From: UBA9732 sp045116915
Lineage (GTDB): Bacteria; Spirochaetota; Spirochaetia; Sphaerochaetales; Sphaerochaetaceae
DNA: 15,132 nt
NCBI GenBank assembly: GCA_045116915.1
Contig: JBGUMQ010000073.1
Span: 1-15,132, forward strand
Reading direction: 5' to 3'
This document shows positions 1 through 9,686 of the stretch, piece after piece. Every line of letters starts with the position of its first letter. The stretch's first letter is position 1. The position numbers were made by a program, and so were the translations under genes. Under the pieces are notes generated by a model that worked only from the letters and a program-made list of their open reading frames with translations, was not told where the DNA came from and did no database searches.

Positions 1-72
1 ATCTGAAGTGAAGTGTGCTGTTAAAGCCTGTCGCTGACAACATGTCGGATTTCTGTACAAAAAAAGAAAATG

Positions 73-191
73 CATAATCATTTATAATCGTTTATAATTC
101 TGATTTTCATTTATAATTCGTTATAATCGTTTATAATTCGATTTACACCTTAAAAGCCAATCACTTTTGCAGAAAGAAGTTACATTATAAT
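73..191. repeat. AT-rich array of phased TATAAT words
   Basis: TATAAT occurs at 83-88, 93-98, 112-117, 122-127 and 132-137. A degenerate copy (CATAAT) is at 73-78 and a more distant exact copy is at 186-191. The spacing is 10, 10, 19, 10 and 10 bp, so the words fall on one face of the helix with one slot missing. The core TTATAA is a palindrome. The block lies downstream of the carbonic anhydrase gene, in a gap of 212 bases where I see no gene. Whether it is a promoter, a protein-binding array or curved DNA cannot be told from sequence, because the gene to the left is outside the window. Confidence 0.6.
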
Positions 192-212
192 GCGCGTCGG
201 TCGAAAACCAGG

Positions 213-740
213 TCACAGCCATCTGACCTCTCCGCTTTCGATATCGTATATCGCACCGCGGATATCCACATTCCGGATCTGCGGATGGGATGAGAATTCC
301 TTTCTGATCAGCTCGACCCCATGAAGGACATTGAGCATGCATGCCTCATCCGGATTCTTGTTGTCGCCTATAGCCGTCCTGATGTCATCGGTGATGTAGG
401 AGATATATCCGTCCGAATGACCGCTCAATGTGGCAGCCACGGCACCGCATCCCGTGTGTCCGAGCATTATGACAAGGTTGCATCCCAGATGGGAGGCGGC
501 ATATTCGATGCTTCCCATCTGGTGGTTGTCCAGAACGTTCCCTGCAACGCGGATTACGAACAGTTCCCCGATGTCCGCTGAGAATATCCTTTCGGGTATC
601 ACCCTTGAGTCCGAACAGCAGACAACTATCGCATAAGGATGCTGTCCCTCTTTTGCTGTCCTCATGCGCAGTTCCACAGAGCCGTTCTTCCGATACTCCC
701 TATTGCCTTCTGTAAGTCTGCCGATCAATGAATCTGTCAT
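213..740 (-). CDS. beta-class carbonic anhydrase
   Basis: Predicted to interconvert CO2 and bicarbonate in the cytoplasm as a zinc enzyme. The 175-residue protein shows the beta-class signature: C42-x-D44-x-R46 (in VVCCSDSR), and H95-x-x-C98 (in LGHTGCGA). Cys42, His95 and Cys98 are the expected zinc ligands, and Asp44/Arg46 the expected dyad. The length fits the short prokaryotic members of the family. The start was placed at the ATG at 740 because GAGGGG lies just upstream and the protein then begins MTDSLIGRL; an in-frame start at 809 would add 23 residues of unlikely sequence. It lies downstream of the TSUP transporter gene in the same direction, but terminator-like hairpins separate the two, so it is probably transcribed separately. 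I found no convincing promoter: TACTAT at 778-783 is a possible -10, but no good -35 sits at the right distance. In a fermentative cell it could hydrate CO2 released by NifJ or supply bicarbonate for carboxylations (inference). Confidence 0.93.
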   Translation of the reverse strand: MTDSLIGRLTEGNREYRKNGSVELRMRTAKEGQHPYAIVVCCSDSRVIPERIFSADIGELFVIRVAGNVLDNHQMGSIEYAASHLGCNLVIMLGHTGCGAVAATLSGHSDGYISYITDDIRTAIGDNKNPDEACMLNVLHGVELIRKEFSSHPQIRNVDIRGAIYDIESGEVRWL

Positions 741-815
741 TGCTACCCCTCGCCATCTGCTACAGTTCTTGATATCAATAGTAATGCATTTTTCCCTATT
801 ACAGTCCAAAACGTG

Positions 816-861
816 AAAAAAGGCGCATCGGACTGCTGGAAATCAAAAAAGAAGCAGTCCG
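816..861 (-). terminator. second, overlapping terminator-like hairpin
   Basis: The same middle arm (853-861) can pair instead with a third copy of the 9-mer at 829-837, followed seven bases later by a TTTTTT run (821-816, minus strand). It is mutually exclusive with the hairpin at 845-890, because both use the central arm. It may be a backup terminator or a remnant of a tandem duplication. Confidence 0.45.
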
Positions 862-890
862 GCAGGTCCAAAAACGCATATCGGACTGCT
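845..890 (-). terminator. intrinsic terminator after the TSUP gene
   Basis: Read on the minus strand, AGCAGTCCG (890-882) pairs perfectly with CGGACTGCT (861-853) across a 20-nt loop, and is followed by TTCTTTTTT (853-845). This lies about 40 nt beyond the TSUP stop codon. The stem is a perfect 9 bp, though the loop is long for a terminator. Confidence 0.72.
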
Positions 891-932
891 TTTGGCTTTA
901 ATCCTTATCAAAGAGGAGAGCAAACTGGCCCC

Positions 933-1697
933 TCACAGCGTGACGCCGGCGTAGTCAAGCACAAGTTTCACGAAAAGGAGGCCGGTCACCACCAGCATCA
1001 CGGGGCGGACCACCTTCACGTCTTTCCTGATGGCAAGGCGGCTGCCTATCAGGTTTCCAAGCACGGAGCATAGCGCGCAGACGGCCGCAACAGGGTACAC
1101 GACATAGCCGAACCTGATGAAATTGAACAGCGCTGCGAAGTTGGAGGCCCAGTTGACTATCCTTGCGTTGCCGCAGGCCTTCTTGACCTCCAGCCCGGCG
1201 ATCATGATGAAGCCCAGCTGCATGAACATCCCTGCTCCCGGACCGTAGAACCCGTCGTAGAACCCGGCCACAAGGCCTATGAGAGCACCGAGGACTATGT
1301 ACACCGCAGTGGAGCGCTTCTTCTCCTCATGGGTTGAGAAATCCTTCTTCAGGAACACCAGCAGGGCCACAACCGGCGTTGCGACCAGCATCACAAGGTT
1401 GAACACCCTGGGATCCACACCCAGCGCGACCTTGCTACCGAAGAACGATCCGGTGAAGGCTCCGGCGATTGCCGGAATCAGGCTGACCACATGCACGTTG
1501 CCTGTCCTGATGTAGTTGACCGACGCGATGGTGCATCCCACGAGCGACGAGAACTTGTTGGTTCCCAGGGCGTACTGGTCCTTTATTCCCACGGCCTGGT
1601 AGGAATTCAGGCTGATGAGGCCGCCGCCACCGGCGATGGAATCGACGAATCCGGCAAGGAAGATCAGCGGACATAGGATGAGAAGCTGCACCAACAT
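933..1697 (-). CDS. TSUP (TauE/SafE) family membrane transporter
   Basis: An integral membrane protein of 254 residues with roughly seven to eight hydrophobic segments. It belongs to the TSUP family, whose members are implicated in transporting sulfite, sulfonates and other small organic anions; the substrate here cannot be predicted. Two glycine-rich re-entrant-like motifs mark the internal pseudo-repeat: DSIAGGGGLIS (residues 19-29) and GFYDGFYGPGAGMF (residues 145-158). The stretch ALGTNKFSS (residues 43-51) is also typical. The chosen start at 1697 gives the usual N-terminus (MLVQLLILCPLIFLAGF), but no clear Shine-Dalgarno precedes it. An ATG at 1727 or a TTG at 1733 would add 10 or 12 residues and remain possible. 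The gene lies downstream of nifJ in the same direction, separated by the nifJ terminator and a highly structured leader, so it probably has its own regulation. The weak ribosome binding site together with that leader suggests post-transcriptional control (inference). Confidence 0.88.
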   Translation of the reverse strand: MLVQLLILCPLIFLAGFVDSIAGGGGLISLNSYQAVGIKDQYALGTNKFSSLVGCTIASVNYIRTGNVHVVSLIPAIAGAFTGSFFGSKVALGVDPRVFNLVMLVATPVVALLVFLKKDFSTHEEKKRSTAVYIVLGALIGLVAGFYDGFYGPGAGMFMQLGFIMIAGLEVKKACGNARIVNWASNFAALFNFIRFGYVVYPVAAVCALCSVLGNLIGSRLAIRKDVKVVRPVMLVVTGLLFVKLVLDYAGVTL

Positions 1698-1755
1698 AGT
1701 TCGGATGATAATGTCTACGGAGCGCATACGCAAGAATCATCCATTCCGGGATTTG

Positions 1756-1784
1756 CAGGTTTCTCCTATAAACCTGTTTTTTTT
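1756..1784 (+). terminator. intrinsic terminator-like hairpin facing plus
   Basis: CAGGTTT (1756-1762) and AAACCTG (1770-1776) form a perfect 7-bp stem with a 7-nt loop, directly followed by eight T residues (1777-1784). It has textbook terminator form in the plus direction, yet no plus-strand gene lies to its left in this window. On the minus strand the same stem presents AGGAG in its loop, within the TSUP gene leader. See findings. Confidence 0.5.
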
Positions 1785-1858
1785 GGGCCCTCATAGGAGT
1801 CTTTTTCTCCTATGAATGTCATTTTCGGGGCTTTCACGGAGTTTTTCTTCTCCTGTAC
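1763..1858 (-). repeat. tandem AGGAG hairpin modules in TSUP leader
   Basis: On the minus strand, AGGAGAA cores occur three times: within GTACAGGAG (1858-1850), ATAGGAG (1813-1807) and ATAGGAG (1769-1763). They are 43 and 44 nt apart. The first two modules align over most of their length: AGGAGAA, an A-rich loop, ACTCC, TGA, a GCCC core and an A run. The second forms a perfect 9-bp hairpin (1791-1799 with 1807-1815, 7-nt loop). The third shows AGGAG in the loop of the 1756-1776 hairpin. The arm at 1793-1799 could pair with either 1763-1769 or 1807-1813. Confidence 0.6.
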
Positions 1859-1869
1859 CATATAAAGAT

Positions 1870-1902
1870 AAAAGAAAACCCCGCCGGATTGCTCCGACGG
1901 GG
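1870..1902 (-). terminator. intrinsic terminator of nifJ
   Basis: On the minus strand, CCCCGTCGGA (1902-1893) pairs with TCCGGCGGGG (1888-1879) around a GCAA tetraloop, with one T-G wobble. The T-rich tail TTTTCTTTT (1878-1870) follows. It starts about 22 nt past the nifJ stop codon, so it should end the nifJ transcript before the TSUP leader. Confidence 0.9.
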
Positions 1903-1923
1903 TGGATCGGCTTTGAAAACCTA

Positions 1924-5442
<3,519 letters not shown>

Positions 5443-5465
5443 GAAGAGCCTCCTTGAACTAATTG

Positions 5466-5549
5466 GCCGTGAAAAACGGCGAATCGTAACCTTGTTTTCG
5501 TAACGTGCCTCAGCACGCGGACGACGGCCGGCTATGGCCGGCAGACGCC
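5466..5549 (-). promoter_or_regulatory. structured nifJ 5' leader with three hairpins
   Basis: Between the predicted nifJ start site (about 5549) and its Shine-Dalgarno are three short perfect hairpins: GCCGGC (5527-5532 with 5537-5542, 4-nt loop), CGTGC/GCACG (5504-5508 with 5513-5517, 4-nt loop), and GCCGT/ACGGC (5466-5470 with 5476-5480, 5-nt loop). GGCCGT at 5465-5470 is also complementary to ACGGCC at 5524-5529, so an alternative long-range pairing is possible. I do not recognise a known riboswitch. Confidence 0.45.
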
Positions 5550-5555
5550 ATTTTC

Positions 5556-5584
5556 AGCATAGACCGAAAAGAATATATTTACAA
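5556..5584 (-). promoter_or_regulatory. probable sigma70 promoter of nifJ
   Basis: On the minus strand, TTGTAA (5584-5579), a 17-bp spacer and TATGCT (5561-5556) match the sigma70 pattern at four of six positions in each hexamer. The predicted start is near 5549, giving a leader of about 107 nt before the nifJ ATG. The region is AT-rich compared with its surroundings. Confidence 0.55.
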
Positions 5585-5623
5585 GTAATAAGGGGTTGCC
5601 CGGTTGAGTTTACTGAAAATATC

Positions 5624-5652
5624 TTGACCGGGCCGTCCGGCGGTCCTACCAT
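5624..5652 (+). promoter_or_regulatory. probable promoter of the divergent secreted protein
   Basis: TTGACC (5624-5629), a 17-bp spacer and TACCAT (5647-5652) give a plausible sigma70 promoter with transcription starting near 5659. It lies back to back with the nifJ promoter, about 40 bp away. The -10 is imperfect. Confidence 0.5.
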
Positions 5653-5701
5653 TCCAACTGAACACAGGGGGCCGGAAAGCCCTCATGAAGGGGGATGCAT
5701 T

Positions 5702-6664
5702 ATGAAGAGAACAACCGCTCTGCTCGTTTTCTGTCTTGTCCTTGTCGCCGCGGCATGTGCGGCCACGAACAGGTACACGAGATACGGCAGCATATTCGAA
5801 TCGGGCGAATACACGCTCAAGGGCACCACATATGAACTGGACGAGAAAGGCAACAGGACCGGCTCCGGAAACCCGCTTACCCTGGCCGGCCATGCCGGAA
5901 ACTCCTTCATGGAAGCCGAGGATGACGGACAGAGCATGAAGTTCGTGACCATGGACGGCAGGGTCTACATGATCGTCGATTCCGAAAGGACCGTCATGGT
6001 CATGGATTACGACGGCACGGACGACACCGGGGCCATGGACATGCCCTACAGCATAGACGTCATCGCCAGCGGGACCGGGAAACTCGACGGGAAATCGTAC
6101 TACTACGAGAAGGCATACGACCCGGAAGGGAGTCCGATGACGTTCTGGTACAACGGCAACGAGCTGTACGCGGTCCAGTCGGACTACTCCGTCCTGTACA
6201 TCACATCCATCACACAGAAGGCCGATGCCTCACTGTTCGAGATCCCCGCGGACTACACGGTCTATGACATGAACGACCTGTCGTCCCTGTTCGACGACTA
6301 CAGCGAGTGGGACACCGACTACGACTACACCGCCTGGAACGACTACGATTACGACTACGACCTGGAGGATTTCGACTGGGAGTCTCTTTTCGGCGACATG
6401 GACTGGACCGGAAGCTGGGGCCTGTACGACACCCCGCACTACTACGCCCTGGGAATTCTGCTCGGGCTCAACGACAGACAGGCACATGACTTCGAGGACA
6501 CGATGAACGCCGTCTCAGGTTTCGACTGGGACAATCTGAACGACTACTACGATGCGGAGAAGGACAGGTACGACCTGTCCGGCAGCAGGCTGGAGGATGT
6601 CCTCTACATGGACAGCACCGATATCGCCCTCATCAGGAAACTGGCGGACCGCTTCAGGAAATGA
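5702..6664 (+). CDS. putative secreted or lipid-anchored acidic protein
   Basis: I do not recognise a characterised family. The 320-residue protein starts with a clear export signal: KR, then a hydrophobic core (residues 6-18), then AAAC at 16-19. Cys19 could be lipidated, since spirochaetal lipoboxes are permissive, or a signal peptidase I could cut after ACA. Residues 30-190 look like a compact beta-rich domain, with alternating strands such as KFVTMDGRVYMIVD and YNGNELYAVQ, and end in a motif like FEIPADYTVYD. That motif is reminiscent of LolA-like or DUF4412-type envelope proteins, but only as a weak resemblance. Residues 192-240 are extremely rich in Asp, Tyr and Trp (for example DYDYDYDLEDFDWES). 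The C-terminus (residues 245-320) looks helical and ends in a basic RKLADRFRK. The start was chosen for AAGGGGG 7 nt upstream and for the signal peptide; an upstream in-frame ATG at 5534 has neither. It is the only plus-strand gene here, divergent from nifJ and convergent with its right neighbour. Confidence 0.8.
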   Translation: MKRTTALLVFCLVLVAAACAATNRYTRYGSIFESGEYTLKGTTYELDEKGNRTGSGNPLTLAGHAGNSFMEAEDDGQSMKFVTMDGRVYMIVDSERTVMVMDYDGTDDTGAMDMPYSIDVIASGTGKLDGKSYYYEKAYDPEGSPMTFWYNGNELYAVQSDYSVLYITSITQKADASLFEIPADYTVYDMNDLSSLFDDYSEWDTDYDYTAWNDYDYDYDLEDFDWESLFGDMDWTGSWGLYDTPHYYALGILLGLNDRQAHDFEDTMNAVSGFDWDNLNDYYDAEKDRYDLSGSRLEDVLYMDSTDIALIRKLADRFRK

Positions 6665-6681
6665 ATCCGGTCGCTCCGGAT
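6665..6681. terminator. hairpin between convergent stop codons
   Basis: ATCCGG (6665-6670) and CCGGAT (6676-6681) form a perfect 6-bp stem with a 5-nt loop, filling the 18-nt gap between the stop codons of two convergent genes. There is no proper T tract in either direction, so termination activity is uncertain. Confidence 0.4.
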
Positions 6682-6682
6682 A

Positions 6683-9598
6683 TCAAAGAGCGACAACCGC
6701 CTTTCCGGACATTCCGTCGGCCTTGACCAGAAGGTCCCTGTCGTGCCTGACATGGATGAAATGCTTGGTCTCCTCCACAAGCGGAAGCGCGGCTATTGAC
6801 GTGAAGTCAGTCCTGCCGTCACCGAGCAGCGGATTGTTGGAAAGATAGATGCAACCGAGTGACGTCACGTTCTGGAAGAAGTGCGTGCCCTCGCTCGGCT
6901 CCGCCTGGATCTCCTGCAGTCCGGTCTCTATGATCACGTGCGCCTTGGATATCTGAGACCATGCGCACGGTATGCCCAGCCAGCTGTCGGAGGAGCCGAG
7001 CCTTCCGGCGACGATCAGGACGTACTGGTCCTCGATCGACTCGTTGAGCTTCTCCAGCTCAATGGCCATCTCGACCATCTCCGAACGTTTGAAGCTCTCC
7101 GGTTTCACACAGACGATGTCCCGGATTCCCTCAACCCTGCCGTTTCCCATGACCTTGCTGCATGATACGGCTGCTGTTGACATCTCCTCGTCTGTTATGT
7201 CCACATCCTCGAACCTGTCGTTTCCGGAGATGGGTCGGATCTGGAGGATGGAGAAGTCTATCCATTCCGCATGCTCCATGTTGACGGCGAACTCGATCTC
7301 CACAGGTTCCGACATGGTCCTGGAACCGAGCTTGAGGACATCGTCCACGATGTTCGCCAAGGGGATCATGTCGTACTTGATTATCCCGTTGAACGTCAGG
7401 CTTTTGAACCCGCTGTCGGTCGCGTTCTCCGAAAGATACCCGTAGGGTGTCATGACGGAGAATATGCCCTTCATGCTCTGCGGCCACTCGTTGGCCCTGG
7501 AGATGTCCAGCTTCACAAGGTTGTCGATATCCGTGAACGGGTCGAACTTCATGTTCGTGTCCAGCGCGTAGAACGACATCTGCGACGAGCTCCTGCCGTT
7601 CATTGAACTGACCGGGATCCTGGGCTTGGCAGGGCAGAAACGGAAGCTGTCGCCCTCGTCCACTATGGTCTTGCCCATCCCGTATGCCAGCATTCCTATG
7701 CCGTCCTCCGACGTGCGGCTCCCGACAGGATAGTAATCCAGGGACCTGGCCACTCCCGAGATGTTCGGGAACCAGTATCCGCCGTGGTCCGATCCGGTGA
7801 TCTGCTGGATGATCACCGCCATCTTCTCCTCCTCCACGGCATGGCCCGTGCGCTTGAGGTACTCGCGGGCGATCCTGAAATAGGTCGATGCCCAGACGGT
7901 CTTGACCGCCTTCTCCAGGTCGGAGAGGCGCTCCTCCACAGTCCCCCTGTTGGGGATCATGCTGGTCTGGTAGACTCCTGCGAACGGCTGGTAATGGCTG
8001 TCCTCCAGAAGCGACGACGACCTGACCGACATCGGGACCTCGATGACCTCCACGATCCTCCGCAGGTCCTTGCGGAACTCCTCCGGAAGCTTTCCGTCGA
8101 GGAACCGGGACAGCACCTCGTCGTCGCTTTTGTCGATGAAATCGCCTGGCCAGAACCGGTTGAGTTTCAGGAACCGGTCGAACAGCTCCGTGGATATGAC
8201 CACGGTCCTGGGGATGGAGACGTAGATCCCGGGGTACTTCTTGCGCATGGATGCGGCCTTCATCTCGAGCGCGATGAATGCAAGGCCCCGGCCCTTGCCT
8301 CCGAGTGAACCGTTGCCCATCCTTGCGAAGAATATGGTCTCGTCGAAGGAATCACGTTTGAATTCGGCTATCGTTCCGCGAGTCCTCTCCTTCCTGTATT
8401 CCTTTATGGTGGTGTAAATGAGGTTGCGTGTCTCCTCGGCGTTGGAGGCATCGTCCTTCAGCGTTATGGGCTTGAGCTTGGACGCCAGCTGGTACAGGGA
8501 TTGTGCCCTGAGCCACCTGGAGAAGTCGTTGCGCCGCGTGTGGTATATGAAGGATCCGATCGGCATGACCTTGATCTCGGCCTGCAGGTCCTTCATGGTC
8601 GCCACGGTCGCGATCGTCTCCCCGGTCTCCGGGTTCCTGATGTTCAGGGATCCGAAATCGTAGTTGTTGAGGAAGTAGTCGCCCAGATAGACGTAGTGGT
8701 CGGGAGAGAGCTTCCAGCAGAAACCTGTCCCCTGCTCCTTGGCGATCTCCGAGCCGACCTCCTTGTCCGTGGACTGCAGCAGGACCGGAAGGTCGGGGTT
8801 GGCCTTCCTGACCTCCTTTATGAGGTACTCTCCCGCAAGGTCCCTTCCGTACGGGGACTCGAACGTGAGGTCGGTTATGACGCCCAGCACGTTCTGCCTG
8901 AAGCGGTAGAACAGGCGGATGGCCTCGTCGTAGCTGCGCGCCAGGAGGATCTTGGGCCTTCCGCGCATCCTGAGCCTTGTCCCCCACTCGTTCAGGGCCT
9001 CCTTGATGCTGGCCCTGTTCTGCTCGATCAGAAGGGTGTACAGATGGGGAAGGTAGGACGAAATGAATCTGACGGAATCCTCCACGAAGATGATGACCTG
9101 GACATCGGCAGTATCAGTGTCGTGCTCGACGTTCATGGCATCCTCCATGAGTTTGATCATGGCCAGGAACACCGCCGGATCGCCGAGCCAGTAGAACATG
9201 TAGTCTATGTAAGGGCAGTTCTCACCCTTGAGGATCTTGGCCTTGCGGTGGTCCGGAGACGGGGAAAGGGCGATGAACGGAAGCGTGTTGTCGAACGCCT
9301 TCACCTGCTGCGCGAATGTCTCGACCCTGTCCGTACCGAGGTCCAGCATGGAGATGACAAGGTCGAATTTGAGGGTCCTGAGCATCTGGAGGGCCTCTTC
9401 CTCGCTGCTGGTATGGGTGATCTTCGGGGGATTGGAGAGTCCGAGCGACGTATACTCCCTGTACAGCTCCTCCTCAACCCTTCCGTCTTCCTCGAGCATG
9501 AACCTGTCGTATTCCGAACAGATGAGGAGCACGTTGTAGATGTGCTTCAGCATGAGGGAAGAGAATGGCATCCAGGTTTCATCGAGCTCGTAGTGCAT
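6683..9598 (-). CDS. receiver-like and PPDK_N (PEP/pyruvate-binding) fusion protein
   Basis: A 971-residue protein of unknown function, of a type usually annotated as PEP/pyruvate-binding domain protein or PEP synthase-like. Residues 17-155 resemble a degenerate receiver domain. Residues 165-310 look like an intact receiver, with acidic pair E172/D173 (FVED), likely phospho-acceptor Asp243 (GVITD), Ser276 (LLQST) and Lys296 (FCWKLSP). A linker follows. From about residue 420 there is a PPDK_N-type ATP-grasp domain: GGKGRGLAF (433-441), PMSVRSSSLLED (522-533) and FAGVYQT (539-545). The C-terminal part lacks the swivelling phosphohistidine domain and the PEP-binding barrel of real PEP synthase or PPDK, so it should not make PEP by the full reaction. 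The start at 9598 is fixed by AAGGAGG five bases upstream; a longer in-frame version would read through the gdhA terminator. It lies downstream of gdhA on the same strand. A role as a phosphorylation-gated, nucleotide-binding regulator is an inference only. Confidence 0.85.
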   Translation of the reverse strand: MHYELDETWMPFSSLMLKHIYNVLLICSEYDRFMLEEDGRVEEELYREYTSLGLSNPPKITHTSSEEEALQMLRTLKFDLVISMLDLGTDRVETFAQQVKAFDNTLPFIALSPSPDHRKAKILKGENCPYIDYMFYWLGDPAVFLAMIKLMEDAMNVEHDTDTADVQVIIFVEDSVRFISSYLPHLYTLLIEQNRASIKEALNEWGTRLRMRGRPKILLARSYDEAIRLFYRFRQNVLGVITDLTFESPYGRDLAGEYLIKEVRKANPDLPVLLQSTDKEVGSEIAKEQGTGFCWKLSPDHYVYLGDYFLNNYDFGSLNIRNPETGETIATVATMKDLQAEIKVMPIGSFIYHTRRNDFSRWLRAQSLYQLASKLKPITLKDDASNAEETRNLIYTTIKEYRKERTRGTIAEFKRDSFDETIFFARMGNGSLGGKGRGLAFIALEMKAASMRKKYPGIYVSIPRTVVISTELFDRFLKLNRFWPGDFIDKSDDEVLSRFLDGKLPEEFRKDLRRIVEVIEVPMSVRSSSLLEDSHYQPFAGVYQTSMIPNRGTVEERLSDLEKAVKTVWASTYFRIAREYLKRTGHAVEEEKMAVIIQQITGSDHGGYWFPNISGVARSLDYYPVGSRTSEDGIGMLAYGMGKTIVDEGDSFRFCPAKPRIPVSSMNGRSSSQMSFYALDTNMKFDPFTDIDNLVKLDISRANEWPQSMKGIFSVMTPYGYLSENATDSGFKSLTFNGIIKYDMIPLANIVDDVLKLGSRTMSEPVEIEFAVNMEHAEWIDFSILQIRPISGNDRFEDVDITDEEMSTAAVSCSKVMGNGRVEGIRDIVCVKPESFKRSEMVEMAIELEKLNESIEDQYVLIVAGRLGSSDSWLGIPCAWSQISKAHVIIETGLQEIQAEPSEGTHFFQNVTSLGCIYLSNNPLLGDGRTDFTSIAALPLVEETKHFIHVRHDRDLLVKADGMSGKAVVAL

Positions 9599-9624
9599 AC
9601 GGACCTCCTTGGGACAGATTACAT

Positions 9625-9660
9625 AAAAAGGAGGTGCGGAATCAACTTCCACACCTCCTT
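9625..9660 (-). terminator. strong intrinsic terminator of gdhA
   Basis: On the minus strand, a 14-bp stem (9660-9647 with 9641-9628) with one T-G wobble and a 5-nt loop is followed by a T run (9629-9625). The 5' arm begins AAGGAGGTG and the 3' arm contains CACCTCCTT, which is the anti-Shine-Dalgarno sequence. It lies between the gdhA stop and the ribosome binding site of the next gene, leaving only 26 nt before that gene's ATG. Confidence 0.92.
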
Positions 9661-9686
9661 GGTATGATTCAAATAGACCGGGCGGA

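Noticed and set aside
2..37. Possible C-terminal end of a plus-strand gene at the left edge (frame ending TGA at 35-37).
   Set aside because: Only eleven codons are visible, with no recognisable sequence and no clear terminator after it.
813..1073. Plus-strand ORF of 86 codons across the terminator block.
   Set aside because: It starts with GTG with no ribosome binding site, runs through hairpin sequence, then antisense to the TSUP 3' end.
1435..1794. Minus-strand ORF of 119 codons overlapping the start of the TSUP gene in another frame.
   Set aside because: It overlaps the conserved TSUP N-terminal coding sequence out of frame, and its product is Arg/His-rich shadow-like sequence.
1766..1861. 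Minus-strand 31-codon ORF beginning MVQEKKNSVKAPKM in the TSUP leader.
   Set aside because: There is no Shine-Dalgarno before its ATG, and the sequence is better explained by the duplicated hairpin modules. A leader peptide is possible, but nothing beyond the open frame supports it.
5534..5701. N-terminal extension of the secreted protein to an ATG at 5534.
   Set aside because: That ATG lies in a nifJ leader hairpin, precedes the predicted promoter, lacks a ribosome binding site, and would bury the signal peptide.
8501..9667. Open frame of 388 codons on the plus strand, opposite the receiver/PPDK_N gene.
   Set aside because: It is antisense to a well-supported domain protein and shows no recognisable domain.
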